A DNA stretch of 39,082 nucleotides. It comes from Prochlorococcus sp. scB241_528O2. Its GTDB lineage: Bacteria > Cyanobacteriota > Cyanobacteriia > PCC-6307 > Cyanobiaceae. The position numbers and the translations under genes are program-made. This document shows, in pieces, positions 25,170-34,814 of the stretch (positions within the stretch are counted from its first letter, which is position 1; every line of letters begins with the position of its first letter). Below the pieces are notes generated by a model. That model was not told the origin of the DNA, ran no database searches, and saw nothing but the letters and a program-made list of their open reading frames with translations. The stretch lies in the NCBI GenBank assembly GCA_000634115.1, contig JFLJ01000132.1:1-39082 (forward strand), in the 5' to 3' direction.

Positions 25170-26249
25170 ATGAATGTTTTAACTTCAATAACAGTTCTAG
25201 GATTTCTCATTTTCTTTCATGAGATGGGGCATTTTCTTGCAGCAATTTTACAAGGTATCTACGTTGATGGATTTTCAATTGGTTTTGGTCCCCCAATAAT
25301 TCAGAAGAAATATAAAGATATCACTTATTCATTTAGGGCATTTCCTTTAGGTGGCTTTGTTTCCTTTCCTGATGAAGAACTAAATAATATTGACCCAAAA
25401 GATCCAAATCTTTTAAAAAATAGGCCGATAGTTCAGAGAGCTATTGTGATTTCCGCTGGAGTATTCGCTAACTTAATTCTTGCATACACTATCCTTATTA
25501 TAAATGTAACTACTGTTGGCATTCCATTTGATCCGGAACCGGGTATTTTAGTTTTGGCTACTCAGCCAGATAAGGCTGCTTCTATTGCTGGCTTACAGCC
25601 AGGAGATAAAATCTTGAAAATTGAAGCTAGCATTTTAGGAGTTGGTGATCAAGCTGTTTCCACTTTAGTAAAAGAGATTCAAAAATCATCAGATGAACCA
25701 ATCTCATTACAAATTGAAAGAGATGGAGTGTTTAAAGATTTAACTTTAGTTCCAAAAAATGTTGATGGGAAAGGAACAATAGGAGCTCAATTACAGCCTA
25801 ATGTAAGAAAAGAAACTAAAAATACAAAAAATGTTTATGAACTTTTTAAATACACCAATAATGAGTTTGCATCACTTTTGGTAAAAACAATTCAAGGTTA
25901 CAAAGGATTAATAACAAATTTCTCCTCAACAGCTCAACAACTAAGTGGGCCAGTAAAAATAGTTGAGATTGGCGCTCAACTATCTCAACAAGGAGGAACA
26001 GGGATATTATTATTTGCGGCTTTAATTTCTATTAATTTAGCAGTTCTCAATTCATTACCTTTACCACTATTAGATGGAGGTCAACTTGTTTTCACTTTGA
26101 TTGAAGGGTTAAGAGGAAAACCTGTCCCAATTAAGATACAAATGGTTGTCACTCAATCCAGTTTTTTTCTTTTGGTAGGACTAAGTGTGCTGCTCATTAT
26201 TAGAGATACTAGTCAACTCTTAATTGTACAAAGATTATTTAACCAATAA
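25170..26249 (+). CDS. rseP: Site-2 metalloprotease RseP (M50)
   Basis: The 359-residue intramembrane protease has HEMGH at residues 17-21 in the first helix, the zinc-binding HExxH motif. It has a single PDZ domain at about residues 100-220, with the typical IAGLQPGDKILKIEA loop, and the second zinc-site motif NSLPLPLLDGGQ near residue 295. Four membrane helices fit the family. Such proteases release membrane-bound anti-sigma factors after a first cleavage. It sits between serS and rpsN. The target in this organism is unknown. Confidence 0.92.
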   Translation: MNVLTSITVLGFLIFFHEMGHFLAAILQGIYVDGFSIGFGPPIIQKKYKDITYSFRAFPLGGFVSFPDEELNNIDPKDPNLLKNRPIVQRAIVISAGVFANLILAYTILIINVTTVGIPFDPEPGILVLATQPDKAASIAGLQPGDKILKIEASILGVGDQAVSTLVKEIQKSSDEPISLQIERDGVFKDLTLVPKNVDGKGTIGAQLQPNVRKETKNTKNVYELFKYTNNEFASLLVKTIQGYKGLITNFSSTAQQLSGPVKIVEIGAQLSQQGGTGILLFAALISINLAVLNSLPLPLLDGGQLVFTLIEGLRGKPVPIKIQMVVTQSSFFLLVGLSVLLIIRDTSQLLIVQRLFNQ

Positions 26250-26311
26250 AAAAGTTTCAAAAATAGTTTGTCAAGATGTTAATATAGAAAATAATTTTAA
26301 AATTTTTTTAA

Positions 26312-26614
26312 ATGGCGAAAAAGTCCATGATTGCGAGAGAAGTCAAACGCAAAAAGCTCGTAAATAAATATGCTGCAAAAAGAAAATCATTATTGGATGA
26401 ATTTAAAGCCGCAAAGGATCCAATGGAAAGGTTAGAAATACATAGAAAGATTCAAGGCCTTCCAAGAAACTCTGCTCCAAATAGAATTAGGAATAGATGT
26501 TGGGCGACTGGTAAACCAAGAGGGGTTTATAGAGATTTTGGCCTTTGCAGGAATCAGTTGAGACAAAGAGCTCACAATGGTGAACTTCCAGGTGTAGTTA
26601 AATCAAGTTGGTAG
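26312..26614 (+). CDS. rpsN: 30S ribosomal protein S14
   Basis: S14 is a 100-residue protein of the small subunit. It reads [20 protein letters not shown] at the start, and [20 protein letters not shown] near the C-terminus, followed by [21 protein letters not shown]. It is the long form without the zinc-binding CxxC pairs. It is located away from the main ribosomal operon, as usual in cyanobacteria, upstream of pnp. Confidence 0.97.
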   Translation: MAKKSMIAREVKRKKLVNKYAAKRKSLLDEFKAAKDPMERLEIHRKIQGLPRNSAPNRIRNRCWATGKPRGVYRDFGLCRNQLRQRAHNGELPGVVKSSW

Positions 26615-26781
26615 TTAAAGTTGTTTATTTTAAGTTTTAAACAAAAATTTGATAATTTTGAGAAGATTAAATTTTAATTCTGGGACATTTTTAAAAATTT
26701 TTATAGCTTATCTAAATAATTTACTCAATATGTCCCTATAAAATGTAAGAATAAATTATGTATAGATTTATAATTTAAAAA

Positions 26782-28947
26782 GTGGAAGGACAAAATAAGT
26801 CGATCACGTTTGACGGACGAGAGATACGACTAACAACAGGACTATATGCTCCTCAGGCAAATGGATCAGTAATGATTGAGTGTGGAGACACCTCCTTATT
26901 AGTTACAGCAACACAAACTACTAAAAAAGAAGTTTCAGACTTTCTACCTCTAATTTGTGATTACGAGGAAAAACTTTATGCTGCCGGAAGAATTCCAGGC
27001 GGGTTTATGAGAAGGGAGGGTCGTCCTCCAGAAAGAGCAACTTTGATCTCAAGATTGATAGATAGGCCGATGAGACCTCTTTTCCCTTCTTGGATGAGAG
27101 ATGAAATTCAGATTGTTGCTTCCTGCCTTTCTCTAGATGAAAGGGTCCCCGCAGATGTACTTGCAGTTACAGGTGCATCAATTGCAACTTTACTAGGAGA
27201 AATACCATTTTATGGGCCAATGGCTGCTGTTAGAGTTGGTCTTATAGGCGATGATTTCATCCTAAATCCGAGCTATAGAGAAATAGAAAGAGGCGATCTA
27301 GACATTGTTGTAGCTGGTTCACCTGACGGTATCGTAATGATTGAAGCAGGTGCTAATCAATTATCCGAGCAGGATACTATTGAAGCAATAGATTTTGGGT
27401 ATGAATCTGTTACTGAACTTATCAAATCTCAAGAAGATTTACTTAAAGAGTTAGAAATAAAACAGGTTAAACCAGTAGAACAGAAAGAGGATAAAACTTT
27501 AGCCTCTTATTTGGAAAAAAACTGCACTAAACCAATTAATCTTGTTTTAAAAAAGTTTGAGCAAACAAAAGATGAAAGGGATCTTGAACTTGAGAAAATA
27601 AAGCTAGACACTCAAAGCAAAATTGAATCCTTAAAAGATGACAACCAATTAAAAGTTTTAATCTCAGAGAACGAAAAGTTAATTCACTCTGATTTCAAAA
27701 AACTTACTAAGAAGTTAATGAGGGCTCAAATTATTACTGATAGCAAAAGAGTTGATGGGCGCGATCTCGACGAAGTCAGAAAGATATCTGCGAGTGCAGG
27801 AATATTACCTAAAAGAGTTCATGGTTCAGCCTTGTTCCAAAGAGGGCTTACTCAAGTTCTTTCTACTACTACCCTTGGCACACCAAGTGATGCACAAGAG
27901 ATGGATGATCTTAACCCTAGCACAGAGAAAACTTATCTACACCACTATAACTTTCCACCATATTCTGTTGGTGAAACAAGACCAATGAGGACTCCCGGGA
28001 GAAGAGAGATTGGTCATGGAGCATTAGCGGAAAGAGCCATAATTCCTGTCCTGCCTAACAAAGAAACATTCCCATATGTATTACGTGTAGTAAGTGAGGT
28101 CTTAAGTTCTAATGGTTCCACATCTATGGGATCTGTATGTGGAAGTACACTCTCCTTGTTAGATGCAGGTGTCCCTTTAAAAGCCCCAGTAAGTGGAACT
28201 GCAATGGGATTAATTAAAGAGGATAAAGAAGTAAGAATACTTACTGATATTCAAGGGATTGAAGATTTCCTAGGAGATATGGATTTCAAAGTTGCAGGGA
28301 CAGAGAAAGGAATTACCGCACTCCAAATGGACATGAAGATAACAGGATTACCAGTATCAGTTATTTCTGATGCAATTAAAAAAGCTCGTCCGGCTAGATT
28401 GCATATATTAGAAAAAATGCAAGAAGCCATTGACAAGCCTCAAGACTCATTATCTCCACATGCTCCAAGGTTGTTAAGCTTTAGAATAGATCCAGAATTA
28501 ATCGGAACGGTTATTGGCCCTGGGGGAAGGACTATTAAAGGAATTACCGAAAGAACTAACACAAAAATAGATATAGAAGACGGTGGAATTGTTACTATCG
28601 CCTCTCATGATGGAGCAGCTGCGGAAGAAGCACAAAAAATTATTGAAGGTCTAACGAGGAAAGTTCACGAAGGTGAGATTTTTTCAGGTGTAGTAACGAG
28701 GATAATCCCAATAGGCGCATTTGTTGAAATTCTTCCAGGTAAAGAAGGTATGGTTCATATTTCTCAATTATCTGAAGCAAGAGTTGAAAGAGTTGAGGAT
28801 GTAGTAAGGCAAGGTGATGAAGTAACAGTTAGAGTACGTGAAATTGATAGTAGAGGAAGGATTAATCTCACCCTACGTGGTGTTGCACAAAATGGAGGGA
28901 TGTCCTACCCAGAGCCAACTCCAACACCAGTTGCACCGCTTAGCTAA
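26782..28947 (+). CDS. pnp: Polyribonucleotide nucleotidyltransferase (PNPase)
   Basis: PNPase is a 3'-5' phosphorolytic exoribonuclease and polymerase; in cyanobacteria it also makes the poly(A)-like tails. The 721 residues start at GTG. The first RNase PH domain has [20 protein letters not shown], then an all-alpha linker with a coiled-coil-like region (residues about 210-320), and a second RNase PH domain with [22 protein letters not shown] and S1 RNA-binding domains follow: [20 protein letters not shown] and [21 protein letters not shown] 167-base leader with an inverted repeat precedes it. Its stop codon overlaps the convergent cysQ gene by four bases. Confidence 0.96.
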   Translation: MEGQNKSITFDGREIRLTTGLYAPQANGSVMIECGDTSLLVTATQTTKKEVSDFLPLICDYEEKLYAAGRIPGGFMRREGRPPERATLISRLIDRPMRPLFPSWMRDEIQIVASCLSLDERVPADVLAVTGASIATLLGEIPFYGPMAAVRVGLIGDDFILNPSYREIERGDLDIVVAGSPDGIVMIEAGANQLSEQDTIEAIDFGYESVTELIKSQEDLLKELEIKQVKPVEQKEDKTLASYLEKNCTKPINLVLKKFEQTKDERDLELEKIKLDTQSKIESLKDDNQLKVLISENEKLIHSDFKKLTKKLMRAQIITDSKRVDGRDLDEVRKISASAGILPKRVHGSALFQRGLTQVLSTTTLGTPSDAQEMDDLNPSTEKTYLHHYNFPPYSVGETRPMRTPGRREIGHGALAERAIIPVLPNKETFPYVLRVVSEVLSSNGSTSMGSVCGSTLSLLDAGVPLKAPVSGTAMGLIKEDKEVRILTDIQGIEDFLGDMDFKVAGTEKGITALQMDMKITGLPVSVISDAIKKARPARLHILEKMQEAIDKPQDSLSPHAPRLLSFRIDPELIGTVIGPGGRTIKGITERTNTKIDIEDGGIVTIASHDGAAAEEAQKIIEGLTRKVHEGEIFSGVVTRIIPIGAFVEILPGKEGMVHISQLSEARVERVEDVVRQGDEVTVRVREIDSRGRINLTLRGVAQNGGMSYPEPTPTPVAPLS

Positions 28948-29852
28948 GAATTAAGAGGATATAAATCATATTTTTTAATTATTTGTTTAATTTGAAAACA
29001 TATATTTTTATGTTTTTGCTTATTATTTGATGCGATAATTATTCCGCCTTGTCTAAAGTTTGAATTACCGTAAGAAAGGTCTTCATTATCTAAATTTGTA
29101 ATAGAACCCCCTGCCGCTCTTAAGATAGCTTCCGGTGCTGCAAAATCCCAATCTTTTGGCGAACTTTTACCTGGCAAACTTAATGAAATATAAATATCTG
29201 ATTCACCCCTAATAATAGAGGCTATTTTGCAACCAACACTTCCCATTACATTTACTTTCCTAAATCCAACTTTATTAATTAAATTATTTAGAGATTCATT
29301 TCTATGATTTTTACTCGTTACTATCGTCATTTCACGCAGAGATTTTTGATTTTGGAAACTAGCTTTTTTTAATGATCCGTCTTTTTTTTCGCACCAAGTA
29401 TCTTTACTATCTGTAAGCCAAAGTTCGCCTCTCTCTGGAATTAAAACCAAGCCAATCAAAGGTGTTTTTTCATAATTCAAGGCCAAATGCATCGCATAAT
29501 TTACCGTGCCCTGAATAAAGTCCTTTGTTCCGTCTAGTGGGTCAAGGATCCAAATCCATTCAGAATTGGGAACAAAATCATTATCTTCTATTTTTACATT
29601 TTCTTCACTCAAGATATTCCAATCAACTTCTTTATAATTTTTATTAATTCTTTTAATTATCAGATCATTAACTTCTAAATCTGCCACTGTAACTGGGTCT
29701 AAGCCATTTTTAGTCTTTATGATTTCTTTTGAATAATTTGGATTCTTTAATATTCTTGAATAGTGAAGCAATAGATCTGATGCTTCCCAGCTGAAAACTC
29801 GTAGATCATCGATAAGATTATTAATATCAACACCAATCGGTAACTTAACCAC
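28944..29852 (-). CDS. cysQ: 3'(2'),5'-bisphosphate nucleotidase (CysQ / inositol phosphatase family)
   Basis: The 302-residue protein belongs to the metal-dependent inositol phosphatase superfamily. [20 protein letters not shown] is the metal site, after [10 protein letters not shown], and [20 protein letters not shown] is the second signature. The pattern is closest to CysQ, which removes 3'-phosphoadenosine 5'-phosphate produced in sulfate assimilation. Fructose-1,6- or inositol phosphatase activity cannot be excluded. The start is GTG at 29852, three bases from the rsmI start on the other strand. The stop overlaps pnp. Confidence 0.88.
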   Translation of the reverse strand: MVKLPIGVDINNLIDDLRVFSWEASDLLLHYSRILKNPNYSKEIIKTKNGLDPVTVADLEVNDLIIKRINKNYKEVDWNILSEENVKIEDNDFVPNSEWIWILDPLDGTKDFIQGTVNYAMHLALNYEKTPLIGLVLIPERGELWLTDSKDTWCEKKDGSLKKASFQNQKSLREMTIVTSKNHRNESLNNLINKVGFRKVNVMGSVGCKIASIIRGESDIYISLSLPGKSSPKDWDFAAPEAILRAAGGSITNLDNEDLSYGNSNFRQGGIIIASNNKQKHKNICFQIKQIIKKYDLYPLNS

Positions 29853-29855
29853 AAT

Positions 29856-30722
29856 ATGAATATTAATTCCTCATTCTCTCATAGAAGAGAAGAACCTGAA
29901 AGTGGCGTTTTGTATTTAGTTGGGACACCTATTGGTAATTTGAATGATATTTCTTCTAGGGCAATAAACATTCTTAAAAATGTTTCATTAATTGCATGCG
30001 AAGATACTAGACAAACAAAGAAAATTACTAACCGTTTTGAAATAAATAATAGACTGATAAGTTTTAATAAATACAACTCACTAAACAGAATTCCCAAAAT
30101 AATCAATTTCCTTAAAGAAGGTAAATCAGTAGCACTTGTAAGTGATGCTGGAATGCCTAGCATTTGTGATCCTGGAGAGGATCTTGTAAAAAATGTCAAG
30201 ATACATAATCTAGAAACTATTTGTGTCCCAGGACCATCTGCTGCTTTAACAGCTCTTATATCAAGTGGGTTCCCAGCTTCAAAATTTATTTTTGAGGGAT
30301 TTCTACCAAAGAAGAAAAATGAAAGAGAAAAAATACTTTCAGAAATAAGTAAGAATGAAAAGACAACTATAATTTTCGAATCTCCGCATCGTTTTAATAA
30401 ACTTTTAAATGAATTAAAAAAACACTGCGGGGGGCAAAGAGAAATTAGCGTATCAAGAGAATTAACTAAAAAGTTTGAGGAACAAATTAATAATAAGATA
30501 GATGATATTATAGATACTTTTAAAAATCGAGAAATAATTGGTGAGATAACAATTGTAATAAAAGGAATTCAGAGAAATAATCAAATAGAATTACATGAAT
30601 CTATCTTAAAAAAAGAAATCGAAGAATTAATAAATGCTGGACTCAGTCTTTCAGCTGCTTCCAAATATTTGGCAAAAAAGAAAAACCTTAAAAAGAATTT
30701 GATTTATAATTTGTATTGCTAG
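29856..30722 (+). CDS. rsmI: 16S rRNA (cytidine1402-2'-O)-methyltransferase RsmI
   Basis: RsmI methylates the ribose of C1402 in the 16S rRNA decoding centre. The 288-residue protein shows the family blocks in order: LYLVGTPIGNLNDISSRAIN, ACEDTRQTKKI, ALVSDAGMPSICDPGEDLV and VPGPSAALTALISSGFPASK. EGFLPKKKNEREKIL follows. The ATG at 29856 is the first and fits; the GTP-like fold is the SAM-dependent tetrapyrrole methylase type. It is divergent from cysQ with a gap of only three bases. Confidence 0.95.
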   Translation: MNINSSFSHRREEPESGVLYLVGTPIGNLNDISSRAINILKNVSLIACEDTRQTKKITNRFEINNRLISFNKYNSLNRIPKIINFLKEGKSVALVSDAGMPSICDPGEDLVKNVKIHNLETICVPGPSAALTALISSGFPASKFIFEGFLPKKKNEREKILSEISKNEKTTIIFESPHRFNKLLNELKKHCGGQREISVSRELTKKFEEQINNKIDDIIDTFKNREIIGEITIVIKGIQRNNQIELHESILKKEIEELINAGLSLSAASKYLAKKKNLKKNLIYNLYC

Positions 30723-30743
30723 TCACTATTACAATTACTAAAG

Positions 30744-30974
30744 ATGTTTTTCAAGTTAAAGGGGATTTTATTCAACAGTACTATAAATATTATTTTCTTT
30801 TTTTTATTACTAATTGGCATTCAAAACAGTTCAAATAAAGCTAAGGTTAATTTACTAATGGATGAAACTATTCCATTACCAATAAGTTTCATTATGGGAA
30901 CAAGCTTTATTAGTGGTTCCTTAATTGGAGGATTTGTATCATTAAATTTCATCAACTCAAATAAATCTTCATAG
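30744..30974 (+). CDS. Small membrane protein, LapA-like (DUF1049)
   Basis: The 76-residue protein has two hydrophobic segments, IIFFFLLLIGIQNSS and PISFIMGTSFISGSLIGGFV. The first one ends in a Q-N pair and is followed by an N-L-L-x-D-E-T-I-P-L-P pattern, as in LapA (YciM partner) proteins of other bacteria. In E. coli LapA acts with LapB in LPS assembly. The resemblance is short but consistent. It follows rsmI by 21 bases on the same strand. The stop is six bases inside the convergent HTH gene. Confidence 0.6.
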   Translation: MFFKLKGILFNSTINIIFFFLLLIGIQNSSNKAKVNLLMDETIPLPISFIMGTSFISGSLIGGFVSLNFINSNKSS

Positions 30975-31619
30975 AGCTATTAAAACATCTGAACTAACTA
31001 TTCTGGATATTCCACGTGATAACAAAATTGGAGCTGTAATTTTAAATACATCGCTATTAGGAACCTTTATGATTTTTTGCTCTTTTTTAGTTGACCTTTT
31101 TGCAGTTTTTAGATCATAAAATATTTCAATAGTATTTCTGCTTAGATCTTTTTCGGATAAAAAATTCCACTCAACGTATTCTTTCAATAATTTTGTTTTT
31201 AATTCAATTTGTTTGTCAACAATCATATAAACAACTTTAGGTAAATCAACTTCCTTTATTGATACTGAAGATAAATCTTGCTGAGGTTTGTTATCTATTT
31301 CTAAATTTAAAGGTGCAATTTCAAGAAATGTACTTTCAGGAAAAGAATAGTCACTTTTCAAGTCGTCAGATATTCTTTCTAAATTATTATTATGAGAAGT
31401 GTTTGCATAATCTAAATCTTGATGCTGTCTAGATTCTTTGAACTTTTTAGTAAGTTTATTTAATTCATTAAATTTATCTTCTCCAAGGCTTCTCTTCAAG
31501 TGTCTTATTATTGTAACTTTCGTGAAATTAAATTTTTCAGAAATTTCTTCTAAAGTTTTATTTTTAGTAAAATCATCAATTATTTCTGTTTTTTCATTTT
31601 CAGAAATTCTTTTAGCCAA
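30969..31619 (-). CDS. Helix-turn-helix DNA-binding protein, unknown
   Basis: The 216-residue protein begins with an HTH of the resolvase/transposase-like kind: AKRISENEKTEIIDDFTKNK and TLEEISEKFNFTKVTIIRHLKRSL are two helices that form a recognition motif. A polar linker of about 60 residues follows, then a C-terminal part with KVVYMIVDKQIELKTKLLKE and FLSEKDLSRNTIEIFYDLKT that I cannot assign. The start is TTG at 31619. The gene is upstream-adjacent to tRNA-Arg on the other strand and convergent with the LapA-like gene, overlapping by six bases. I infer a transcription factor, but no target is visible. No recombinase or transposase catalytic residues are present. Confidence 0.65.
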   Translation of the reverse strand: MAKRISENEKTEIIDDFTKNKTLEEISEKFNFTKVTIIRHLKRSLGEDKFNELNKLTKKFKESRQHQDLDYANTSHNNNLERISDDLKSDYSFPESTFLEIAPLNLEIDNKPQQDLSSVSIKEVDLPKVVYMIVDKQIELKTKLLKEYVEWNFLSEKDLSRNTIEIFYDLKTAKRSTKKEQKIIKVPNSDVFKITAPILLSRGISRIVSSDVLIAL

Positions 31620-31718
31620 AGTTTAATATTAAATACAATATCATTATAATTAAAAAGGGTACAAGAGGTAAAAGCTTTAAAACTTTAATCTAATAAATAT
31701 TTAAAGATTTAATTTTAA

Positions 31719-31747
31719 TTGTTTAGTCCTTACCTCTCGGATATAAT
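31719..31747 (+). promoter_or_regulatory. Promoter of tRNA-Arg
   Basis: A perfect -10 box TATAAT at 31742-31747 lies nine bases before the tRNA 5' end. A -35-like TTGTTT at 31719-31724 stands 17 bases upstream, the usual spacer. Together they are consistent with a strong sigma-70 type promoter for the tRNA gene. Confidence 0.75.
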
Positions 31748-31755
31748 AATTTAAT

Positions 31756-31829
<74 letters not shown>

Positions 31830-31976
31830 TTTTCTATTATCAACAAATATTATGTAAATCAAAATAAGTTTGGCAACCTTAATAAAACCATAAACCACTA
31901 ATAAGATTTACTTATTGAATTTTAAATCAAAATTTAAGACAAAAATTAATATTAATTATTATTCAAATAACAAAGA

Positions 31977-33341
31977 ATGAGCACTATCAAAAGATTAAAA
32001 GAGAAGTCAACATTAATCCCTTTAGATTCTGAAAGCAAAAATAATATAATCGGTCTTAGATTTTTTCATATAGGAATTTTATTACTCGCGGCAGCCCCTT
32101 TAATATCATTTTTTTTACTAACTATTTCATCAGTAATTGGAAGTCTTAAAAGAAAAGAAAATTACTTCAATGACAACTATAACCTTCCTTTTCTTTTAGC
32201 CGCAATAGTAATGATTATAAACTGCGTGCTAATAACAATTAGAGTAGACATTATTGATACTCAGGATCCAACTCTTGCTTGGATAGGTATTTTAAATTGG
32301 ATTCCTTTTTTCTGGTGCTTTTGGAGTTTTCAAGTTTACTTAAAAAATAGAATACTTAGAATTCAAGCAGCAAAATGCTTTTTAGTCAGCTCCTTGCCTG
32401 TACTTTTTAGTTGTTTTACCCAATATTTTTTAGGTTGGTATGGTCCTTATGAAATCCTCAATAAATTAATAATATGGTACCAAAGACCTTTAAGCGAGGG
32501 AGCCGGTATTACAGGTCTTTTTAATAATTACAACTATTGTGGAGCATGGTTAAGTATAGTTTTGGCTTTAATTATTGGTTTATTTTTTAGAGAAACAAAT
32601 CATAAGACTTTTAAATCTATCACATTAATCTTAATTTTTGGTTTTATCTATATTATAATTTTAACGACCTCTAGGAATGCATTATTAGCTGTATTAATTA
32701 CAATAATTTTGCTCATTCCAATAAAAAAGTTTAAGTTTTTATTCATCTCATTATTTACCGCATTAGGGGTTTTAATAATGAATCTAATACCAATTTTTCC
32801 TTCTAATATTCAGAACGCTATTTTTACATTTGTTCCTTCTTCCTTACTGCAAAAAACAACATTAAATTCAAATATTGAACTTATTTCATTTCCAAGAATT
32901 GAATTGTGGCTTAAATCAATAAAACTTATAAAATCAAACTTACTAATGGGTTATGGAGGAGGATCTTTCTCTGATTTATATTCTTTAAATAATGGGCAAT
33001 TTGAAGGCATGCAACATAGTCATAATATAATACTAGAAATTGCATTTAATTATGGTTTACCATGCTCTTTATTAATAGTTGGTGGAATGCTATTTATTTT
33101 ATTTAAGAGTTCTAATAATTTCAAATTTAATATGAGAGAAGTACTTATAAAAACAAAAAATAAGTGTTTCGAATTTGACAATGCATGGATAACCTCATTT
33201 ATTATTTTTATCTTTCTGCACATGTTTGATATTACTTATTTTGATGGAAGAATTAGTCTAGTTGCATGGATTCTTTTAGCAGGGATGCGGCAAATAATAG
33301 AGGAAAATAAAGAGAAAAAAAGAAATTTAGCAGGTTTCTAA
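31977..33341 (+). CDS. O-antigen ligase / polymerase-like membrane protein (Wzy/WaaL family)
   Basis: The 454-residue protein has about ten membrane helices and a large periplasmic loop before the C-terminal helices. The family signature is seen in GMQHSHNIILEIAFNYGLPC, containing the histidine (H-S-H-N) of WaaL/Wzy proteins; it is preceded by SFPRIELWLKSIKLIKSNLLMG and GYGGGSFSDLY. LTTSRNALLAVL is the conserved arginine region. Such proteins polymerise or ligate lipid-linked glycans at the periplasmic face. Whether ligase or polymerase cannot be told. It stands next to the convergent nucleotide-sugar and glycosyltransferase operon and ends one base before it. Confidence 0.85.
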   Translation: MSTIKRLKEKSTLIPLDSESKNNIIGLRFFHIGILLLAAAPLISFFLLTISSVIGSLKRKENYFNDNYNLPFLLAAIVMIINCVLITIRVDIIDTQDPTLAWIGILNWIPFFWCFWSFQVYLKNRILRIQAAKCFLVSSLPVLFSCFTQYFLGWYGPYEILNKLIIWYQRPLSEGAGITGLFNNYNYCGAWLSIVLALIIGLFFRETNHKTFKSITLILIFGFIYIIILTTSRNALLAVLITIILLIPIKKFKFLFISLFTALGVLIMNLIPIFPSNIQNAIFTFVPSSLLQKTTLNSNIELISFPRIELWLKSIKLIKSNLLMGYGGGSFSDLYSLNNGQFEGMQHSHNIILEIAFNYGLPCSLLIVGGMLFILFKSSNNFKFNMREVLIKTKNKCFEFDNAWITSFIIFIFLHMFDITYFDGRISLVAWILLAGMRQIIEENKEKKRNLAGF

Positions 33342-33342
33342 A

Positions 33343-34740
33343 CTATTGGTTCATTCCATTACCTAATTGCCATAAATTTATTCCTAAATTTTTAATTACT
33401 TTTGGATTGACGATTAATCTAGTATCAAAGACCCAAAATGGTTGTTTAACAACAGGCAATATCTTCTCCCAATCAAGTGTTTTATAAATACTCCATTCTG
33501 TCATAAGTATTACTGCATGAGCATCTTCGAAAACACTATAAACATCTTTCTTGCAAGCCCACATTTTTCTATTAGATGACTTTTTTCTACACAGGTCTTT
33601 ATCTATAGTTTCTTCATTTACTTTACAATCATGAATATTCAGAAATGCCCCTTCATCAAGAAGGTTTTTACAAATATCAATTGCCGGTGATTCTCTAGTA
33701 TCATTTGTATTTTCTTTAAAAGCGAAACCGAGTATTGCAATTTTTTTATCCGCTAAATTACCAAATAACCTTGCAACAATTTCCTTATATATTCTAGTTT
33801 TCTGCCATGAATTAATTTCAACTGTCTCTTGCCAAAAATCAGCCACCTCGTTAAGACCATAAAAACGAGATAAATAAACAAGATTTAGGATATCTTTTTT
33901 AAAACAACTACCTCCGAAACCAGGACCTGCCTTCAGAAACTTACTTCCTATTCTTGAATCCATACCAACGGCATCGGAAACGTCACCAATTTCTGCTCCA
34001 GTAACTTCACAAATAGCTGACAATGAGTTTATTGAACTAATCCTTTGCGCCAAAAAAGCATTTGCACTTAATTTAGACAGTTCACTACTCCATAAATTTG
34101 TAAAAATAATTTTACTTTCTGGCACCCATTTAATATAAATTTCTTTTAAGGCATTCATAGCCTCCAAATCATCCCCTCCAATTAATACTCTATCCGGGTT
34201 CACCAAGTCACTAATAGCGGTTCCTTCAGCTAAAAATTCCGGATTTGACAAAACTGAAAAAGTTCTATCTTCATTAGAATTATTAATTGAGGGAGAGTCT
34301 AGTATCTCTTTAATAGTTTGAGCTGTTTTAACAGGAAGAGTACTCTTTTCAACAACTATTGTATGCCCTTTGGCACTCTGAGAAATTTGTCTTGCACAAG
34401 ATTCTACCCACCTTAAATCACTTGTCTGACCAGCACCCATTCCTTTCTTTTTGATAGGAGTATTTACTGAAATAAAAATCATATCTGATTTTTTGATTGA
34501 ATATTCTACATTTGTCGAAAAAGTAAGATTCTTATTTCTTACATCTTTCAGAATTTCTGAAAGTCCCGGTTCAAAGACAGGTAAATTATCCAGATTAGTA
34601 TCATTCCAAGCTTTAATTCTAGACTCATTTATGTCAACTACTTCAACTTCTAAATTAGGACAGTTTTTTGCAATTACTGCCATGGTAGGGCCACCAACAT
34701 ATCCAGCTCCAATACAACAAATTTTCTTTATGGGCTTCAA
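33343..34740 (-). CDS. UDP-glucose 6-dehydrogenase
   Basis: This NAD-dependent enzyme oxidises UDP-glucose to UDP-glucuronate. The 465 residues resemble the longer, animal-like UGDH type. The nucleotide fold starts ICCIGAGYVGGPTMAVIAKN. ISVNTPIKKKGMGAGQTSDL and FLAEGTAISDLVNPDRVLIG follow, and the catalytic cysteine is in GPGFGGSCFKKDILNLVYLS. ILGFAFKENTNDTRESPAID is the C-terminal NAD-domain motif. The start is TTG at 34740; the nearest ATG is out of frame. It is the last gene of the minus-strand operon, 74 bases after the UDP-glucuronate decarboxylase gene, and its product is that enzyme's substrate. Symbol (ugd/tuaD) left open. Confidence 0.94.
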   Translation of the reverse strand: MKPIKKICCIGAGYVGGPTMAVIAKNCPNLEVEVVDINESRIKAWNDTNLDNLPVFEPGLSEILKDVRNKNLTFSTNVEYSIKKSDMIFISVNTPIKKKGMGAGQTSDLRWVESCARQISQSAKGHTIVVEKSTLPVKTAQTIKEILDSPSINNSNEDRTFSVLSNPEFLAEGTAISDLVNPDRVLIGGDDLEAMNALKEIYIKWVPESKIIFTNLWSSELSKLSANAFLAQRISSINSLSAICEVTGAEIGDVSDAVGMDSRIGSKFLKAGPGFGGSCFKKDILNLVYLSRFYGLNEVADFWQETVEINSWQKTRIYKEIVARLFGNLADKKIAILGFAFKENTNDTRESPAIDICKNLLDEGAFLNIHDCKVNEETIDKDLCRKKSSNRKMWACKKDVYSVFEDAHAVILMTEWSIYKTLDWEKILPVVKQPFWVFDTRLIVNPKVIKNLGINLWQLGNGMNQ

Positions 34741-34814
34741 ATTTATTCATAAATCAAGATAATCTTAACATCCCATTTTTAAAAAGTCGAAGCATTAATA
34801 TAGAAGTTAAATAA

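Noticed and set aside
30969..31619. Transposase or resolvase
   Set aside because: Only the HTH is similar; no DDE or serine-recombinase catalytic residues and no terminal inverted repeats are found.
34451..34762. 103-codon ORF antisense to UDP-glucose dehydrogenase
   Set aside because: It lies opposite a strongly conserved enzyme frame and has no recognisable features.
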